Assembly (NCBI RefSeq): GCF_024723735.1 | Contig: NZ_JANQDU010000002.1 | Coordinates: 248,001-312,000, forward strand | Reading direction: 5' to 3' | DNA: 64,000 nucleotides | Source: Frigidibacter sp. ROC022 | Lineage (GTDB): Bacteria; Pseudomonadota; Alphaproteobacteria; Rhodobacterales; Rhodobacteraceae | In this document: in pieces, positions 26,600 to 34,750 of the stretch | How positions within the stretch are numbered: the first letter of the stretch is position 1 | Layout: each line of letters starts with the position of its first letter | Notes under the pieces: model-generated | The model's input: only the letters and a program-made list of their open reading frames with translations | Told to the model about the DNA's origin: nothing | Database searches by the model: none | Position numbers and translations under genes: made by a program

Positions 26600-27492
26600 C
26601 AGAGCCGCCCCTTCAGCATCTTGAAGGCGTCACCGAAGGCGTCCAGCGCCTGCGCCGGCACGATGATCGTCTGCTTGCCGCTGCCCTCGGCCACCTTGGC
26701 CAGCGCCTCGACCTGGCGCAGCGCGACCTGATACTGCGCCGCCTCCAGCCCGTTCTCCTTGATCGCGATGGCGATGGCGGCGGTCGAATAGGCCTCGGCA
26801 TCGGCCAGCACCTTCTTGGCCTTGGCCTCCTGCTCGGCGGCATAGAGATCGCCGTCGGCCTTCAGCTCGACCGAGCGCTTGGTGCCCTCGGCCTCGGTCA
26901 CCTGGGCCCGCCGCGCCCGTTCCGCGTTCAGCTGCTGCAGCATCGCCGCCCGCGTCGCCTCGTCCAGGTTCACGTCCAGAACCTCGGCCCGGGTCACCTC
27001 GATCCCCCAGTCGTCCACCACATTGGCGACCGCCTCCTTGACCTTGGCGATCAGCGCCGAGCGGTTCGACTGCACCGCGTCCAGCTCCAGCGTGCCGATC
27101 TCGGAGCGCACGATCCCCGCCACCGTGGTGGCGATCGCCGCATCCACGTCGCGGATCCGGTAGACGGTCTTTTCCGGCTCGATGATCCGGTAGAACACGC
27201 TGGTGTCCACCTTCACCAGCACGTTGTCGGCGGTGATCGCATCCTGGCTGGCGGTCGGCAGCTGCCGCTCCAGCACCGAGATCTTGTGGCGCACCACGTC
27301 AAGGAACGGCACCACCAGGTTGATCCCCGGATTGAGGACCGAGCGCAGCCGGCCGAACCGCTCGACCACATGCTTTTCCGACTGCGGCACGATCCGCACC
27401 CCCAGCCAGACGACGACGACAATGAAGATCGCCAGAACGATCATGGCCCAGCTTCCGCCGCTGATGCCGCCCAGAACTTCCTGCCAATCCAT
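26599..27492 (-). CDS. SPFH/Band 7 (stomatin/prohibitin-like) membrane protein
   Basis: A 297-aa protein: N-terminal TM segment (SWAMIVLAIFIVVVVWLGV), then the SPFH domain (VPQSEKHVVERFGRLRSVLN; GINLVVPFLDVVRHKISVLE), and a coiled coil rich in Ala/Glu (LNAERARRAQVTEAEGTKRS). The C-terminal segment is conserved (GKQTIIVPAQALDAFGDAF), as in QmcA-type stomatins. Start ATG 27492 is chosen over Met codons at 27513 and 27534 because GGAG lies at 27499-27502 with 6-nt spacing. It pairs with the NfeD-like gene. Confidence 0.88.
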   Translation of the reverse strand: MDWQEVLGGISGGSWAMIVLAIFIVVVVWLGVRIVPQSEKHVVERFGRLRSVLNPGINLVVPFLDVVRHKISVLERQLPTASQDAITADNVLVKVDTSVFYRIIEPEKTVYRIRDVDAAIATTVAGIVRSEIGTLELDAVQSNRSALIAKVKEAVANVVDDWGIEVTRAEVLDVNLDEATRAAMLQQLNAERARRAQVTEAEGTKRSVELKADGDLYAAEQEAKAKKVLADAEAYSTAAIAIAIKENGLEAAQYQVALRQVEALAKVAEGSGKQTIIVPAQALDAFGDAFKMLKGRL

Positions 27493-27626
27493 TTTGTGCT
27501 CCAAATCATTCATCCAATCACTATGGCCCTGCATCGGCCGGTTGAAAAGCCGCTGCGTGCGCCCCGCTTGCTCCGCCTTTACCCGGCCGCGCCCATCCTT
27601 GCCGCGCCCAGCAACAGGAGCGCCTC

Positions 27627-28466
27627 ATGGACATCCGCCTGATCCCCCTCGACGCCATCGACGCCGACAGCCTGCCGCGCGATCGTTCCGTCACCGACGA
27701 ATCCGGGCTCGAAGAGCTCTGCGCCTCGATCCGCGCCAACGGGCTGCGCAGCCCGATCGAACTGCACCTGCTGCACGACCGTTCCGGGCCCGGCTTCGGC
27801 CTGGTCTCGGGGCATCGTCGCCTGGCCGCCTTCCGCCGCCTGCACGCCGCCCGGCCCGAGGACGCCTCGTTCCAGACCATTCCCGCCGTCGTCCGCCATG
27901 CCTCGCGCGACCAGCTGTTGCGGATGATGGTCGAGGAGAACGACATCCGGGCCGCGATCTCGCCCTGGGATCAGGCCCGGATCGCCGTCACCTCGGTGCC
28001 CGACGACTTTCCCACCGTCGATGCCGCCGTCGCCGCGCTCTACCCCGCCGCCAGCCGCCAGCGCCGGGCCCGGATTCGCGCCGTGGCGGTGGTGGTGGAA
28101 GAGCTCTACGACGTGCTGCTGACGCCCGAGAGGCTGTCGATGCGGCAGCTCGAACGGCTGGCGGCGGCCTGCCGCGGCGGCTTCACCGACCTGATCGAGG
28201 GGGCGCTGCGGCAATCCCGGGCGAGCAGTTCGGCGGCGCAATGGGCGGTGCTCGAGAATGTCCTGCGCGAGGCCGAGGCCGAGGCCCGCGCCGCCGCGCC
28301 CTCCGATCCGCGCCCGGGCCGGCCGCGGCGTCAGGTCCGGCTGAAATCCGGCCTGGTGATGCGCCGCGAGATGACCCGCAACGGCTGGTGCCTGCATTTC
28401 ACCGGCAAGCAGGCGACGGGGGAGTTGCTGGAGGAGGTGATGGACTGGGTGGAGGGGAAGGGGTGA
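27627..28466 (+). CDS. Orphan ParB-like nuclease-domain protein
   Basis: A 279-aa protein with a ParB N-terminal domain: IRLIPLDAIDADSLPRDRSV, then LEELCASIRANGLRSPIEL, GLVSGHRRLAAFRRL (box II, GxHR-like) and EENDIRAAISPWDQARIA. A helical middle part and a basic segment follow. Canonical ParB lies with parA near the origin; no parA is here, so this is a ParB-family paralogue of unknown target, possibly CTP-dependent. Right after its stop the base composition drops sharply into the AT-richer insert. Confidence 0.8.
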   Translation: MDIRLIPLDAIDADSLPRDRSVTDESGLEELCASIRANGLRSPIELHLLHDRSGPGFGLVSGHRRLAAFRRLHAARPEDASFQTIPAVVRHASRDQLLRMMVEENDIRAAISPWDQARIAVTSVPDDFPTVDAAVAALYPAASRQRRARIRAVAVVVEELYDVLLTPERLSMRQLERLAAACRGGFTDLIEGALRQSRASSSAAQWAVLENVLREAEAEARAAAPSDPRPGRPRRQVRLKSGLVMRREMTRNGWCLHFTGKQATGELLEEVMDWVEGKG

Positions 28467-28468
28467 GG

Positions 28469-29002
28469 TTAGGTCGCCTGGCACGAATGCTCATCACGGC
28501 GAACCCAAAGGGTTTCAGCCAAGGCAATCTTTAGTTCGTTCTTGTCGGGTTTAGAAAATGGTCTTTCTTCGGAAGGGTCATACGTAATATGTACGTGCTG
28601 AATGCCTTCAGAGGGGGAGTGTATGACCCTAAAGCCATGGCCATTTGGGTTTCGATACTTCTTTAGAGACCCTACATCGTATGCTAGGAAACCGCTGTAT
28701 TTCCCCTTCGCCCTACGGCGCTCAGCACGACAGCTGAGTGAATGCACACACGGCGCACACGAACAAAACTTACTCCAAATCAGCGATTCATTTTGGCCGT
28801 TTCCGGATGAGAATTGATAGACCATCTTAGGCTTCAGATCGCCTATACTGTTTCCCATGTGCGGGAGCCAAATTTGACGAAATAGGCGATGTTGATCTTT
28901 GATTTCCAGTCTAACATTGCACTTGGCCAATAGCTTGCCCGAGACAGACAAGAGAAACTCTATTGGCCACTCAATGCTTTGGGATATTCTCAAGAATCTC
29001 AC
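28469..29002 (-). CDS. Accessory module gene 3, hypothetical protein
   Basis: Up to 177 aa in an AT-rich stretch; the last gene of a three-gene overlapping set. The GTG at 29002 gives a 32-bp overlap with gene 2; later in-frame starts are possible because no clear ribosome-binding site is visible. A central cluster contains four cysteines (SKFCSCAPCVHSLSCRAERR). The C-terminal half has GFLAYDVGSLKKYRNPNGHG and then GIQHVHITYDPSEE, a His-x-His pattern near the end. The last residues are HSCQAT. I do not recognise a named family. Codon usage (many A/T third positions) differs from neighbours, indicating transfer. Confidence 0.6.
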   Translation of the reverse strand: MRFLRISQSIEWPIEFLLSVSGKLLAKCNVRLEIKDQHRLFRQIWLPHMGNSIGDLKPKMVYQFSSGNGQNESLIWSKFCSCAPCVHSLSCRAERRRAKGKYSGFLAYDVGSLKKYRNPNGHGFRVIHSPSEGIQHVHITYDPSEERPFSKPDKNELKIALAETLWVRRDEHSCQAT

Positions 29003-29501
29003 TAGGAAGTTCGCCGCCGGTTATTCTAAACGCCGTGAGGTGGCAAGAGGCTGGAGTCCCCGGCCTCAAGATCGGGTACAAGCAGTCTTCGTCAATTGTC
29101 AACATTAGAACAGGCGGACGCTCCCAAAGCAATAGGATTCCTCCTTCCCCATCCGAAGCAGCTTGAGGAATGCTAAGTCCCGCCGGTATCTTTTCAACGA
29201 ATTCGACCGCAGTTTTGCGAGAGACCACCGATGGCGTCGCTTCCCCAAATGTGCGCCCTAAGTCTCCACTTGTCAGCGCACGAATAAGCTCTTGCTTCCT
29301 CAAATTTGAGTGACCATTGTCGCTCTGCAAAGCCGCTTGTTCCGGTCGCAGGCGAATACTAGCCTTATTTCTCGGTACAGAGCCTATTGTCTCAAAGAGC
29401 TCCGTTGTCACTTTTGTAACCCGCTCCACAACCGACGTCTTCTCCGTTGTGAACGGTAGTTCGAGATATTGGTCGGTCAGTGTCGCTCCGATACTTGTCA
29501 T
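28971..29501 (-). CDS. Accessory module gene 2, hypothetical protein
   Basis: A 176-aa protein starting at ATG 29501, which overlaps the TGA of gene 1 (ATGA); a TTG at 29513 is not preferred. No transmembrane segment or signal is visible. A C-terminal stretch reads QAASDGEGGILLLWERPPVL, followed by LTIDEDCLYPILRPG and a closing ELPSEILENIPKH. A 'DGE...W' pattern of this kind is, to my recollection, common in small proteins encoded beside TIGR04255 genes; this needs a profile search. Its codons are AT-rich compared with the chromosome. Confidence 0.65.
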   Translation of the reverse strand: MTSIGATLTDQYLELPFTTEKTSVVERVTKVTTELFETIGSVPRNKASIRLRPEQAALQSDNGHSNLRKQELIRALTSGDLGRTFGEATPSVVSRKTAVEFVEKIPAGLSIPQAASDGEGGILLLWERPPVLMLTIDEDCLYPILRPGTPASCHLTAFRITGGELPSEILENIPKH

Positions 29502-30280
29502 CTTTTTCCCCAAACTCTCCGCTGCACGGATTCATCAGTTATGTCCGCAAATCCATTAACTATCTGATCGTGAGCGCAATCGAACCACATTTGGAATCCA
29601 TCGTCATCAAATGAGGCCGGCGCACCCTTCGCCGTCAGCAAAAGTCTAATTACACGCGCCTTGGGACTGACTGATAGCTTTGCGGATTTTGCGTCCACGC
29701 TGAGCTTTCCCATTTGCTTGGGCATCTCATAGACGCTAACCCAGCTGAAATCTTGAACTTCGGGCAAGAACCGCTCGCGCGACACGTCACGTCGGTGATC
29801 AACGAATGCATCGCCTGGACGCTGGACGCAACAATGAATCGAATCAAATTTAATTATATTGACGTATGTCAGCTCAAGCCCCTCCACCGCCACATCTTCT
29901 GCAATCTTCTCCTTCGACAGAAAATCTTGAAAGTGAGAGAAAGCCGCGACAAACTCTGGGAATATCTTGGAAAATTCTGGATATTCGTTAGGGTCACCAT
30001 CCTGCCGACGCCAGTTAAATATAAACCTGTCCTGCTGAAGCTGAATTAGCCGCGTTCCAGCATCATTTGAAAACCAAACGCGAGACGGTATCGTAGTTTC
30101 CGCAAAGTCGCGATTTTCACCGACGATCGGGGGTTGATCCTCAATCTTGGTAAACTCGCCGGACAACGACTTCCAGTAACCACCAAAGTGCGGGATCATG
30201 AATTTCTCGAGGCGGCTGAACGACACCCCAAGCACAACCTCAATGACCGGCGGACTCTCAAAGTCGACTTGTTTCTTCAT
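29498..30280 (-). CDS. Accessory module gene 1, TIGR04255-like protein
   Basis: A 260-aa protein with the N-terminal pattern of the sporadically distributed TIGR04255 family: VDFESPPVIEVVLGVSFSRL, then HFGGYWKSLSGEFTKIEDQP and a beta-rich body (TRLIQLQQDRFIFNWRRQ). ELTYVNIIKF lies mid-protein, and the C-terminal end has WFDCAHDQIVNGFADITDES. The family has no established biochemical role. It is the first of three overlapping minus-strand genes in an AT-rich insert between an orphan parB-like gene and dinB. Mobile-gene character is inferred from composition and patchy family distribution. Confidence 0.75.
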   Translation of the reverse strand: MKKQVDFESPPVIEVVLGVSFSRLEKFMIPHFGGYWKSLSGEFTKIEDQPPIVGENRDFAETTIPSRVWFSNDAGTRLIQLQQDRFIFNWRRQDGDPNEYPEFSKIFPEFVAAFSHFQDFLSKEKIAEDVAVEGLELTYVNIIKFDSIHCCVQRPGDAFVDHRRDVSRERFLPEVQDFSWVSVYEMPKQMGKLSVDAKSAKLSVSPKARVIRLLLTAKGAPASFDDDGFQMWFDCAHDQIVNGFADITDESVQRRVWGKR

Positions 30281-30311
30281 CTACCTAAGATAGTCGCTCT
30301 TCGCAGCTGCT

Positions 30312-30503
30312 TCATAGTCTCAGCACAACCTCACAGAAATTTGCTGATGGCTTCATACGTGATTCGCAGTTTTGTAGAACGTAGTCTAGCCCCAAATGGC
30401 ATCGAGTCTCCCCTCCGATCATCTGGCATGCGATCAAAGACTCTTTCTGCAGAAGTGCGTCGCCGTGCGCGAAGTGTCGGAACGCGATCACTAGCTCGCG
30501 CAT
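30312..30503 (-). CDS. Possible small ORF upstream of the TIGR04255-like gene
   Basis: A 63-aa open frame (MRELVIAFRHFAHGDALLQK at the start, FCEVVLRL at the end) on the same strand as the module, ending 32 bp before gene 1. There is no strong ribosome-binding site and no recognisable domain. The frame continues upstream through the dinB antisense, so it may be only a chance frame. The rest of the 30281-30647 gap holds the repeat at 30570 and no other supported gene. Confidence 0.25.
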   Translation of the reverse strand: MRELVIAFRHFAHGDALLQKESLIACQMIGGETRCHLGLDYVLQNCESRMKPSANFCEVVLRL

Positions 30504-30569
30504 ATAGATCCTTACCCCCCCATTAACCATAAACCCCGTCCCCACGGCTTTCCCAACAAAATCAACCCC

Positions 30570-30602
30570 TTGACCCCCCGTCCCCATGGGGACGCCCGGA
30601 AA
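30570..30602 (+). repeat. GTCCCC-W-GGGGAC repeat, copy 1, upstream of dinB
   Basis: The segment TTGACCCCCC is followed by the 14-bp palindrome GTCCCCATGGGGAC and then GCCCGGAAA. A near-identical copy occurs inverted at 52987-53020. In both places it lies 45-67 bp upstream of a start codon, in the same orientation relative to the gene. Confidence 0.7.
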
Positions 30603-30647
30603 TGGCCTCTGGGAGGGCGGTCCCGACTCGGCTATCCTGCCCGGATC

Positions 30648-31907
30648 ATGCCCAGCCTCTGCCGCGACTGCTTCCTTCAGATCGAGTCCCTGACCGGCCG
30701 CCGCTGTCCGGCCTGCGGCTCGCCCCGGCTGGTCTCGCATCCCGAACTCTTCACGCTCTCGATCGCCCACATGGATTGCGACGCCTTCTATGCCTCGGTC
30801 GAGAAGCGCGAGAACCCGGCCCTGCGCGACCGGCCGCTGATCGTCGGCGGCGGCACCCGCGGCGTCGTCTCGACCTGCTGCTACATCGCCCGGATCAAGG
30901 GCGTCCGCTCGGCCATGCCGATGTTCCAGGCGCTGAAACTCTGCCCCGAGGCGGTGGTGGTGAAGCCGCGGATGGAGCTCTATGTCGAAACCTCCCGCGC
31001 GATCCGCGCCCTGATGGACGAACTCACCCCCGCCATCGAACCGCTGTCGCTGGACGAGGCGTTTCTCGACCTGACCGGCACCGAACGCCTGCACCGCGCC
31101 CCGCCCGCCGTGCAGCTGGCGCGGCTGACGAAACGGATGGAAACCGAACTGGGAGTCACCGGCAGCATCGGGTTGAGCCACAACAAGTTCCTCGCCAAGC
31201 TCGCCTCCGACCTCGACAAGCCGCGCGGTTTCGCGGTGATCGGCAAGGCGGAAACCGAAACGTTCCTGCGTCCGAAGTCGGTGCGTCTGATCTGGGGCGT
31301 CGGTCCCGCCGCGCAACAGGCGCTGGAGAAATCCGGCATCCGCACCTTCGCCGACCTCGCCCGCTGGGACCGCAAGGATCTCGCCGCAAGGTTCGGTGCA
31401 ACCGGCGAACGGCTCTGGCACCTGGCACGCGGGCAGGATGCAAGACGGGTTTCGTCGCATGAACCGCTGAAGTCGATCTCCAACGAAACCACCTTCAACG
31501 AAGACACCGCCGACCCCGACCTTCTGGACGGCCACCTCTGGCGCCTGGCCGAAAAGGTCGCCGACCGCGCCAAGGCCCGCGACCTGGCAGGACGTGTGGT
31601 GACGCTGAAGCTGAAACGTGCAGACTTCACCCTGATCTCGCGCCGCCATGCGCTGCGCGACCCGACCCAGATCGCCGACCGGATCTACCGCGAGGCCCGG
31701 GCGCTGTTCGATGCGGTCGGACCGCGCGGCCCCTATCGCCTGATCGGAGTCGGGCTGGCCGAGATCACCGACGACGCCCAGGCCGACAGCTCCGGCGACC
31801 TTCTCGACCCCGAAGCGCGCAAGCGGGCCGAGGCAGAGCGCGCCGCCGATGCGATCCGGGCGCGGTTCGGCAAGCAGGCGATCGTCAAGGGCCGCTCGCT
31901 GCGCTGA
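30648..31907 (+). CDS. dinB: DNA polymerase IV with N-terminal zinc ribbon
   Basis: A 419-aa Y-family translesion polymerase. It has an N-terminal extension with CRDC (Cys5, Cys8) and CPAC (Cys20, Cys23), a probable zinc ribbon seen in many alphaproteobacterial DinB proteins. Catalytic residues are visible: Asp43 in AHMDCDAFYASVE, and Asp136/Glu137 in PLSLDEAFLDLTG. The little-finger region follows after residue 250. It synthesises DNA across lesions with low fidelity. ATG 30648 is chosen; the upstream frame extension overlaps the repeat. No exact SOS box was found before it. Confidence 0.93.
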   Translation: MPSLCRDCFLQIESLTGRRCPACGSPRLVSHPELFTLSIAHMDCDAFYASVEKRENPALRDRPLIVGGGTRGVVSTCCYIARIKGVRSAMPMFQALKLCPEAVVVKPRMELYVETSRAIRALMDELTPAIEPLSLDEAFLDLTGTERLHRAPPAVQLARLTKRMETELGVTGSIGLSHNKFLAKLASDLDKPRGFAVIGKAETETFLRPKSVRLIWGVGPAAQQALEKSGIRTFADLARWDRKDLAARFGATGERLWHLARGQDARRVSSHEPLKSISNETTFNEDTADPDLLDGHLWRLAEKVADRAKARDLAGRVVTLKLKRADFTLISRRHALRDPTQIADRIYREARALFDAVGPRGPYRLIGVGLAEITDDAQADSSGDLLDPEARKRAEAERAADAIRARFGKQAIVKGRSLR

Positions 31908-32943
31908 GGCCGGCGCGGGGCAGTGCGACATCGACCCAGACCAGCCGGTGCAGCGGACCGCCCCCGCCCGTCGCCGCGCCGAGCCCCGAGCCGAGAACCC
32001 GCAATGTCGCCGAAGGCAGCACGTAATCGACCCGCAGCGGCCCCGGCGGCACCGGCCAGTCGGTGGTGGTCAAGGCACCCTCGGCATCCCGCGGATGCGG
32101 ATCGGTCAGGCGCGGATCGGCCAGGAAGCGGGCGATGGCGTCATGGTCGCCGTCGCCGGCCCCGGGGTCCAGGTTTGCGTCGCCCAGCACCACGAAGAGC
32201 GGCGCCGGCGGGCCGCCGAACCCGCCATCCAGATAGGCGGTCCAGAGCCGCAGCTCATCCGCCGCCCGCCGCCCGTTGCGATCCTCCGGCCCGTCGAAGA
32301 CCGGGGGCGAGGCATAGAAGGCCAGCAGGTCGAGCCGCCCGCCGCCGGGCAACAGCACCGGCACCACCCAATGCCCGGTGGTCGAGAGCCGCTGCACCGC
32401 CAGCGCCTCGTCGCTCGGAAAGGGCGTTCCGTCCGGCCGGCGCGGCAGGTCGGCGCCGGACAGGTCGCGCCAGAGCACAGTGGAAAGGTCCTGCACCGCG
32501 GCATTGTCCAGCGGCAGGCGCGACAGCAGCGCCATGCCGCCCTGCCCGGCGAATGCACCATAGCCCTGGGCATCGCCCGGCCCGCCGCGCCGCCCGTCGC
32601 CGTCGAGGTCCAGCCCCGTCGCCCAGCCGGTGTTGGGCCGAAGCGCGAATCGGTGCGGATAGGCGCCGGGCCCGATCAGCCGGGCAAAGGCGGCCAGCGC
32701 CACGCCGCCGGCATCGTAATCGAAGCCCGTCAGCAGCAGGATGTCGGGATCGGCCTTGCGGATCGCATCGGCCGCAGCTTCGGCATCGGCGGCCTTCCCC
32801 GCAAGGATGTCGCGCAGCAACAGGCCCGGCCCGTCCCGGTCCAGACCGACGTTGTAGGTGGCGATGCGCAGGGTCTCGGCGGCGGCGGCGGGGGCAAGGA
32901 GAGCCAGCAACAGCGCCAGCAGCAGCGCCGCCGGGCGGCTCAG
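31885..32943 (-). CDS. Secreted endonuclease/exonuclease/phosphatase family protein
   Basis: About 352 aa with an N-terminal signal (PAALLLALLLALLAPAAAAE), then an EEP fold: LRIATYNVGLDRDG at the start, GGMALLSRLPLD, PLFVVLGDANLDPG and the C-terminal RVDYVLPSATLRV. These match the Asn, Asp and His/Asp positions of DNase I-like phosphoesterases. No ATG, GTG or TTG lies at a sensible place; a CTG at 32943 overlaps the TGA of the upstream membrane gene (CTGA), so start by coupling is proposed. The 3' end overlaps the dinB 3' end by 23 bp (convergent). Confidence 0.7.
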   Translation of the reverse strand: MSRPAALLLALLLALLAPAAAAETLRIATYNVGLDRDGPGLLLRDILAGKAADAEAAADAIRKADPDILLLTGFDYDAGGVALAAFARLIGPGAYPHRFALRPNTGWATGLDLDGDGRRGGPGDAQGYGAFAGQGGMALLSRLPLDNAAVQDLSTVLWRDLSGADLPRRPDGTPFPSDEALAVQRLSTTGHWVVPVLLPGGGRLDLLAFYASPPVFDGPEDRNGRRAADELRLWTAYLDGGFGGPPAPLFVVLGDANLDPGAGDGDHDAIARFLADPRLTDPHPRDAEGALTTTDWPVPPGPLRVDYVLPSATLRVLGSGLGAATGGGGPLHRLVWVDVALPRAGLSAASGP

Positions 32944-33776
32944 GCCGGGATCATCTCTTTCGCCTGCGCCTCGGCGTTGCGCTTGCGCTTGTCGGCGATC
33001 ATCCCGGCGATCCGTCCCATGGCGATGCCGCGCATGAAGAGAGAGGCGGGAAGGAAGGCCCATGCCGCCACTGTCCAGATGAAAGTATGCGGCGAGTCAA
33101 GAGAGATGGAGCCGAACAGCTTCGAGGCCGCCTTGACGACGGCCGGGGTCAGGAAGGGCAGGAGGAAGCCCAGTCCGACGTTGACCCTTGCATCACGTTC
33201 AAGCCGGGCCACCACATCCCCGACCGCCGTCGGGTCGAAGGTCGGCAGGTTGATCCAGACATTGAACGCGCCGTGCCGCGTCGGCCAGTTTCGCAGCCGG
33301 AGCACGATCAGGAAGATCGCCAGGGTCAGGAGCGAGGTCAGATAGCTGATGCCCGCCCCGGTGCGGACCAGCTCGACCTGGGCCTCGCTGGTGTCGGGCG
33401 GCAGCATCAGGACGACCAGCCGGACCGGGCTGTAGGGAAAATCGATGGCATTGGCGATCAGGCTGCCGACGGCGGTAACGATCTGGTTGAACGTCGTCGG
33501 TTCGAAGGTGCCGCGGGTGATCGTGGTCAGCAGGAAGACGGTAACGAAGAGCGAGATGAAACGAATCCGGTTGAACGGCGGAGCCTCGCGGAATTCGACA
33601 AGCCCGGGGTAGGTCGAGGAGTATTCGAAGATCGTCAGGGCGGCGCCGAAAATGGCCACCAGCATGACCATCTGGACCGCGTCATTGCTCGCGGACGGCA
33701 GCATCAGCGCCGGCATGGTGATCAGCACGACCACCAGCATAGCTCTCAGCATCGCTCCCGATAGACGCGAAATCAC
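32940..33776 (-). CDS. Multi-pass membrane protein of unknown function
   Basis: A 278-aa protein with about five to six hydrophobic segments (LRAMLVVVLITMPALMLP; MVMLVAIFGAALTIFEYSS; FISLFVTVFLLTTITRG; LTSLLTLAIFLIVLRL; FIWTVAAWAFLPASLFM). No transporter or enzyme motif is recognised. Homologues in Rhodobacterales are likely but the family was not identified. It is coupled to the downstream EEP protein by an overlapping stop/start; a shared role at the envelope is inference. Confidence 0.7.
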   Translation of the reverse strand: MISRLSGAMLRAMLVVVLITMPALMLPSASNDAVQMVMLVAIFGAALTIFEYSSTYPGLVEFREAPPFNRIRFISLFVTVFLLTTITRGTFEPTTFNQIVTAVGSLIANAIDFPYSPVRLVVLMLPPDTSEAQVELVRTGAGISYLTSLLTLAIFLIVLRLRNWPTRHGAFNVWINLPTFDPTAVGDVVARLERDARVNVGLGFLLPFLTPAVVKAASKLFGSISLDSPHTFIWTVAAWAFLPASLFMRGIAMGRIAGMIADKRKRNAEAQAKEMIPA

Positions 33777-33992
33777 TGCCCGAAACCCTCATCACAGGCG
33801 ACCACGATACATTGCCGCAGCCTTGCCCCAGATTGCTTCCGCCAATTGTGGCGGTATGCCTTATCTTTGCCCAATTTCTGCCTACTTTCACTTCGCCCGG
33901 CAAGCTGCTGTTAAGCCTAACGAAATGAATGGGGCCGTTTCATGGTAGAAGTGGTGCGCCTTTGCATCAATTTGGGCACCATAATGCGACAA

Positions 33993-34012
33993 GGCCGCGA
34001 CAAGTCGCGGCC
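33993..34012. terminator. Hairpin after leuD
   Basis: A perfect 8-bp stem (GGCCGCGA at 33993-34000, TCGCGGCC at 34005-34012) with a CAAG loop. On the + strand it is followed by a short T-run at 34020-34024. It lies between leuD and the divergent promoter of the 278-aa membrane protein. The remaining bases of 33777-34069 show no gene. Confidence 0.5.
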
Positions 34013-34069
34013 AGGTCCATTTTTGCCCGTCATTCCCTAATGACGAGTTACGGATTGTAATGTTGCGGG

Positions 34070-34675
34070 TCAGACCCAGGGGCGTTCGACGGCGGCAGCC
34101 TTTTCGTAGGCGTCGATCGCCGAGGCCTTCTCCATCGTCAGCCCGATGTCGTCGAGCCCCTCCAGAAGGCAGCGTTTCTTGAAGGCATCGACCTCGAAGT
34201 GGAACACCTCGCCATCGGCCGAGGTCACGGTCTGGGACTCGAGATCCACGGTGATCCGGGCGTTTTCGCCCTTTTCGGCATCCTTCATCAGCACCGCGAC
34301 TTCCTCGGGCTTCAGCACGATCGGCAGGATGCCGTTCTTGAAGCAGTTGGAATAGAAGATATCGGCGAAGCTGGTCGAGATGATCGAGCGGATGCCGAAA
34401 TCGAGCAGCGCCCAGGGCGCGTGTTCACGGCTGGAGCCGCAGCCGAAATTGTCGCCCGCGATGAGTATTTCCGATTTCCGGTAGGCCGGCTTGTTCAGCA
34501 CGAAATCGGGATTCTCCTTGCCGTCCTGGGTATAGCGCATCTCGTCGAAGAGGTTCACGCCAAGGCCCGAGCGCTTGATCGTCTTCAGGAACTGTTTCGG
34601 GATGATCATGTCGGTGTCGATATTGACCAGCGGCATGGGCGCCGCGACACCGGTGATGGTGGTGAACTTGTCCAT
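34070..34675 (-). CDS. leuD: 3-isopropylmalate dehydratase small subunit
   Basis: A 201-aa swivel-domain subunit of isopropylmalate isomerase in leucine synthesis. Motifs: [40 protein letters not shown] and [19 protein letters not shown]. It pairs with LeuC encoded upstream. A DUF308/HdeD-like gene sits between leuC and leuD on the same strand, so the two subunits are separated by an extra membrane-protein gene within one likely transcript. ATG 34675. Confidence 0.96.
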   Translation of the reverse strand: MDKFTTITGVAAPMPLVNIDTDMIIPKQFLKTIKRSGLGVNLFDEMRYTQDGKENPDFVLNKPAYRKSEILIAGDNFGCGSSREHAPWALLDFGIRSIISTSFADIFYSNCFKNGILPIVLKPEEVAVLMKDAEKGENARITVDLESQTVTSADGEVFHFEVDAFKKRCLLEGLDDIGLTMEKASAIDAYEKAAAVERPWV

Positions 34676-34750
34676 ATGAAGTCCTTTCCGTCGAAAGGTT
34701 GCGTTTGTCGCCCGGCCACATCGGGTGGCCGGGCCTGTCTCAGCGGCGGG

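Noticed and set aside
30134-30526. A + strand frame across the start of the TIGR04255-like gene
   Set aside because: Antisense to a better supported gene, with no recognisable features and no ribosome-binding site.
33652-33948. A 98-codon + strand frame before leuD
   Set aside because: It overlaps the 278-aa membrane protein gene antisense and has low-complexity Ser/Thr/Ala content.
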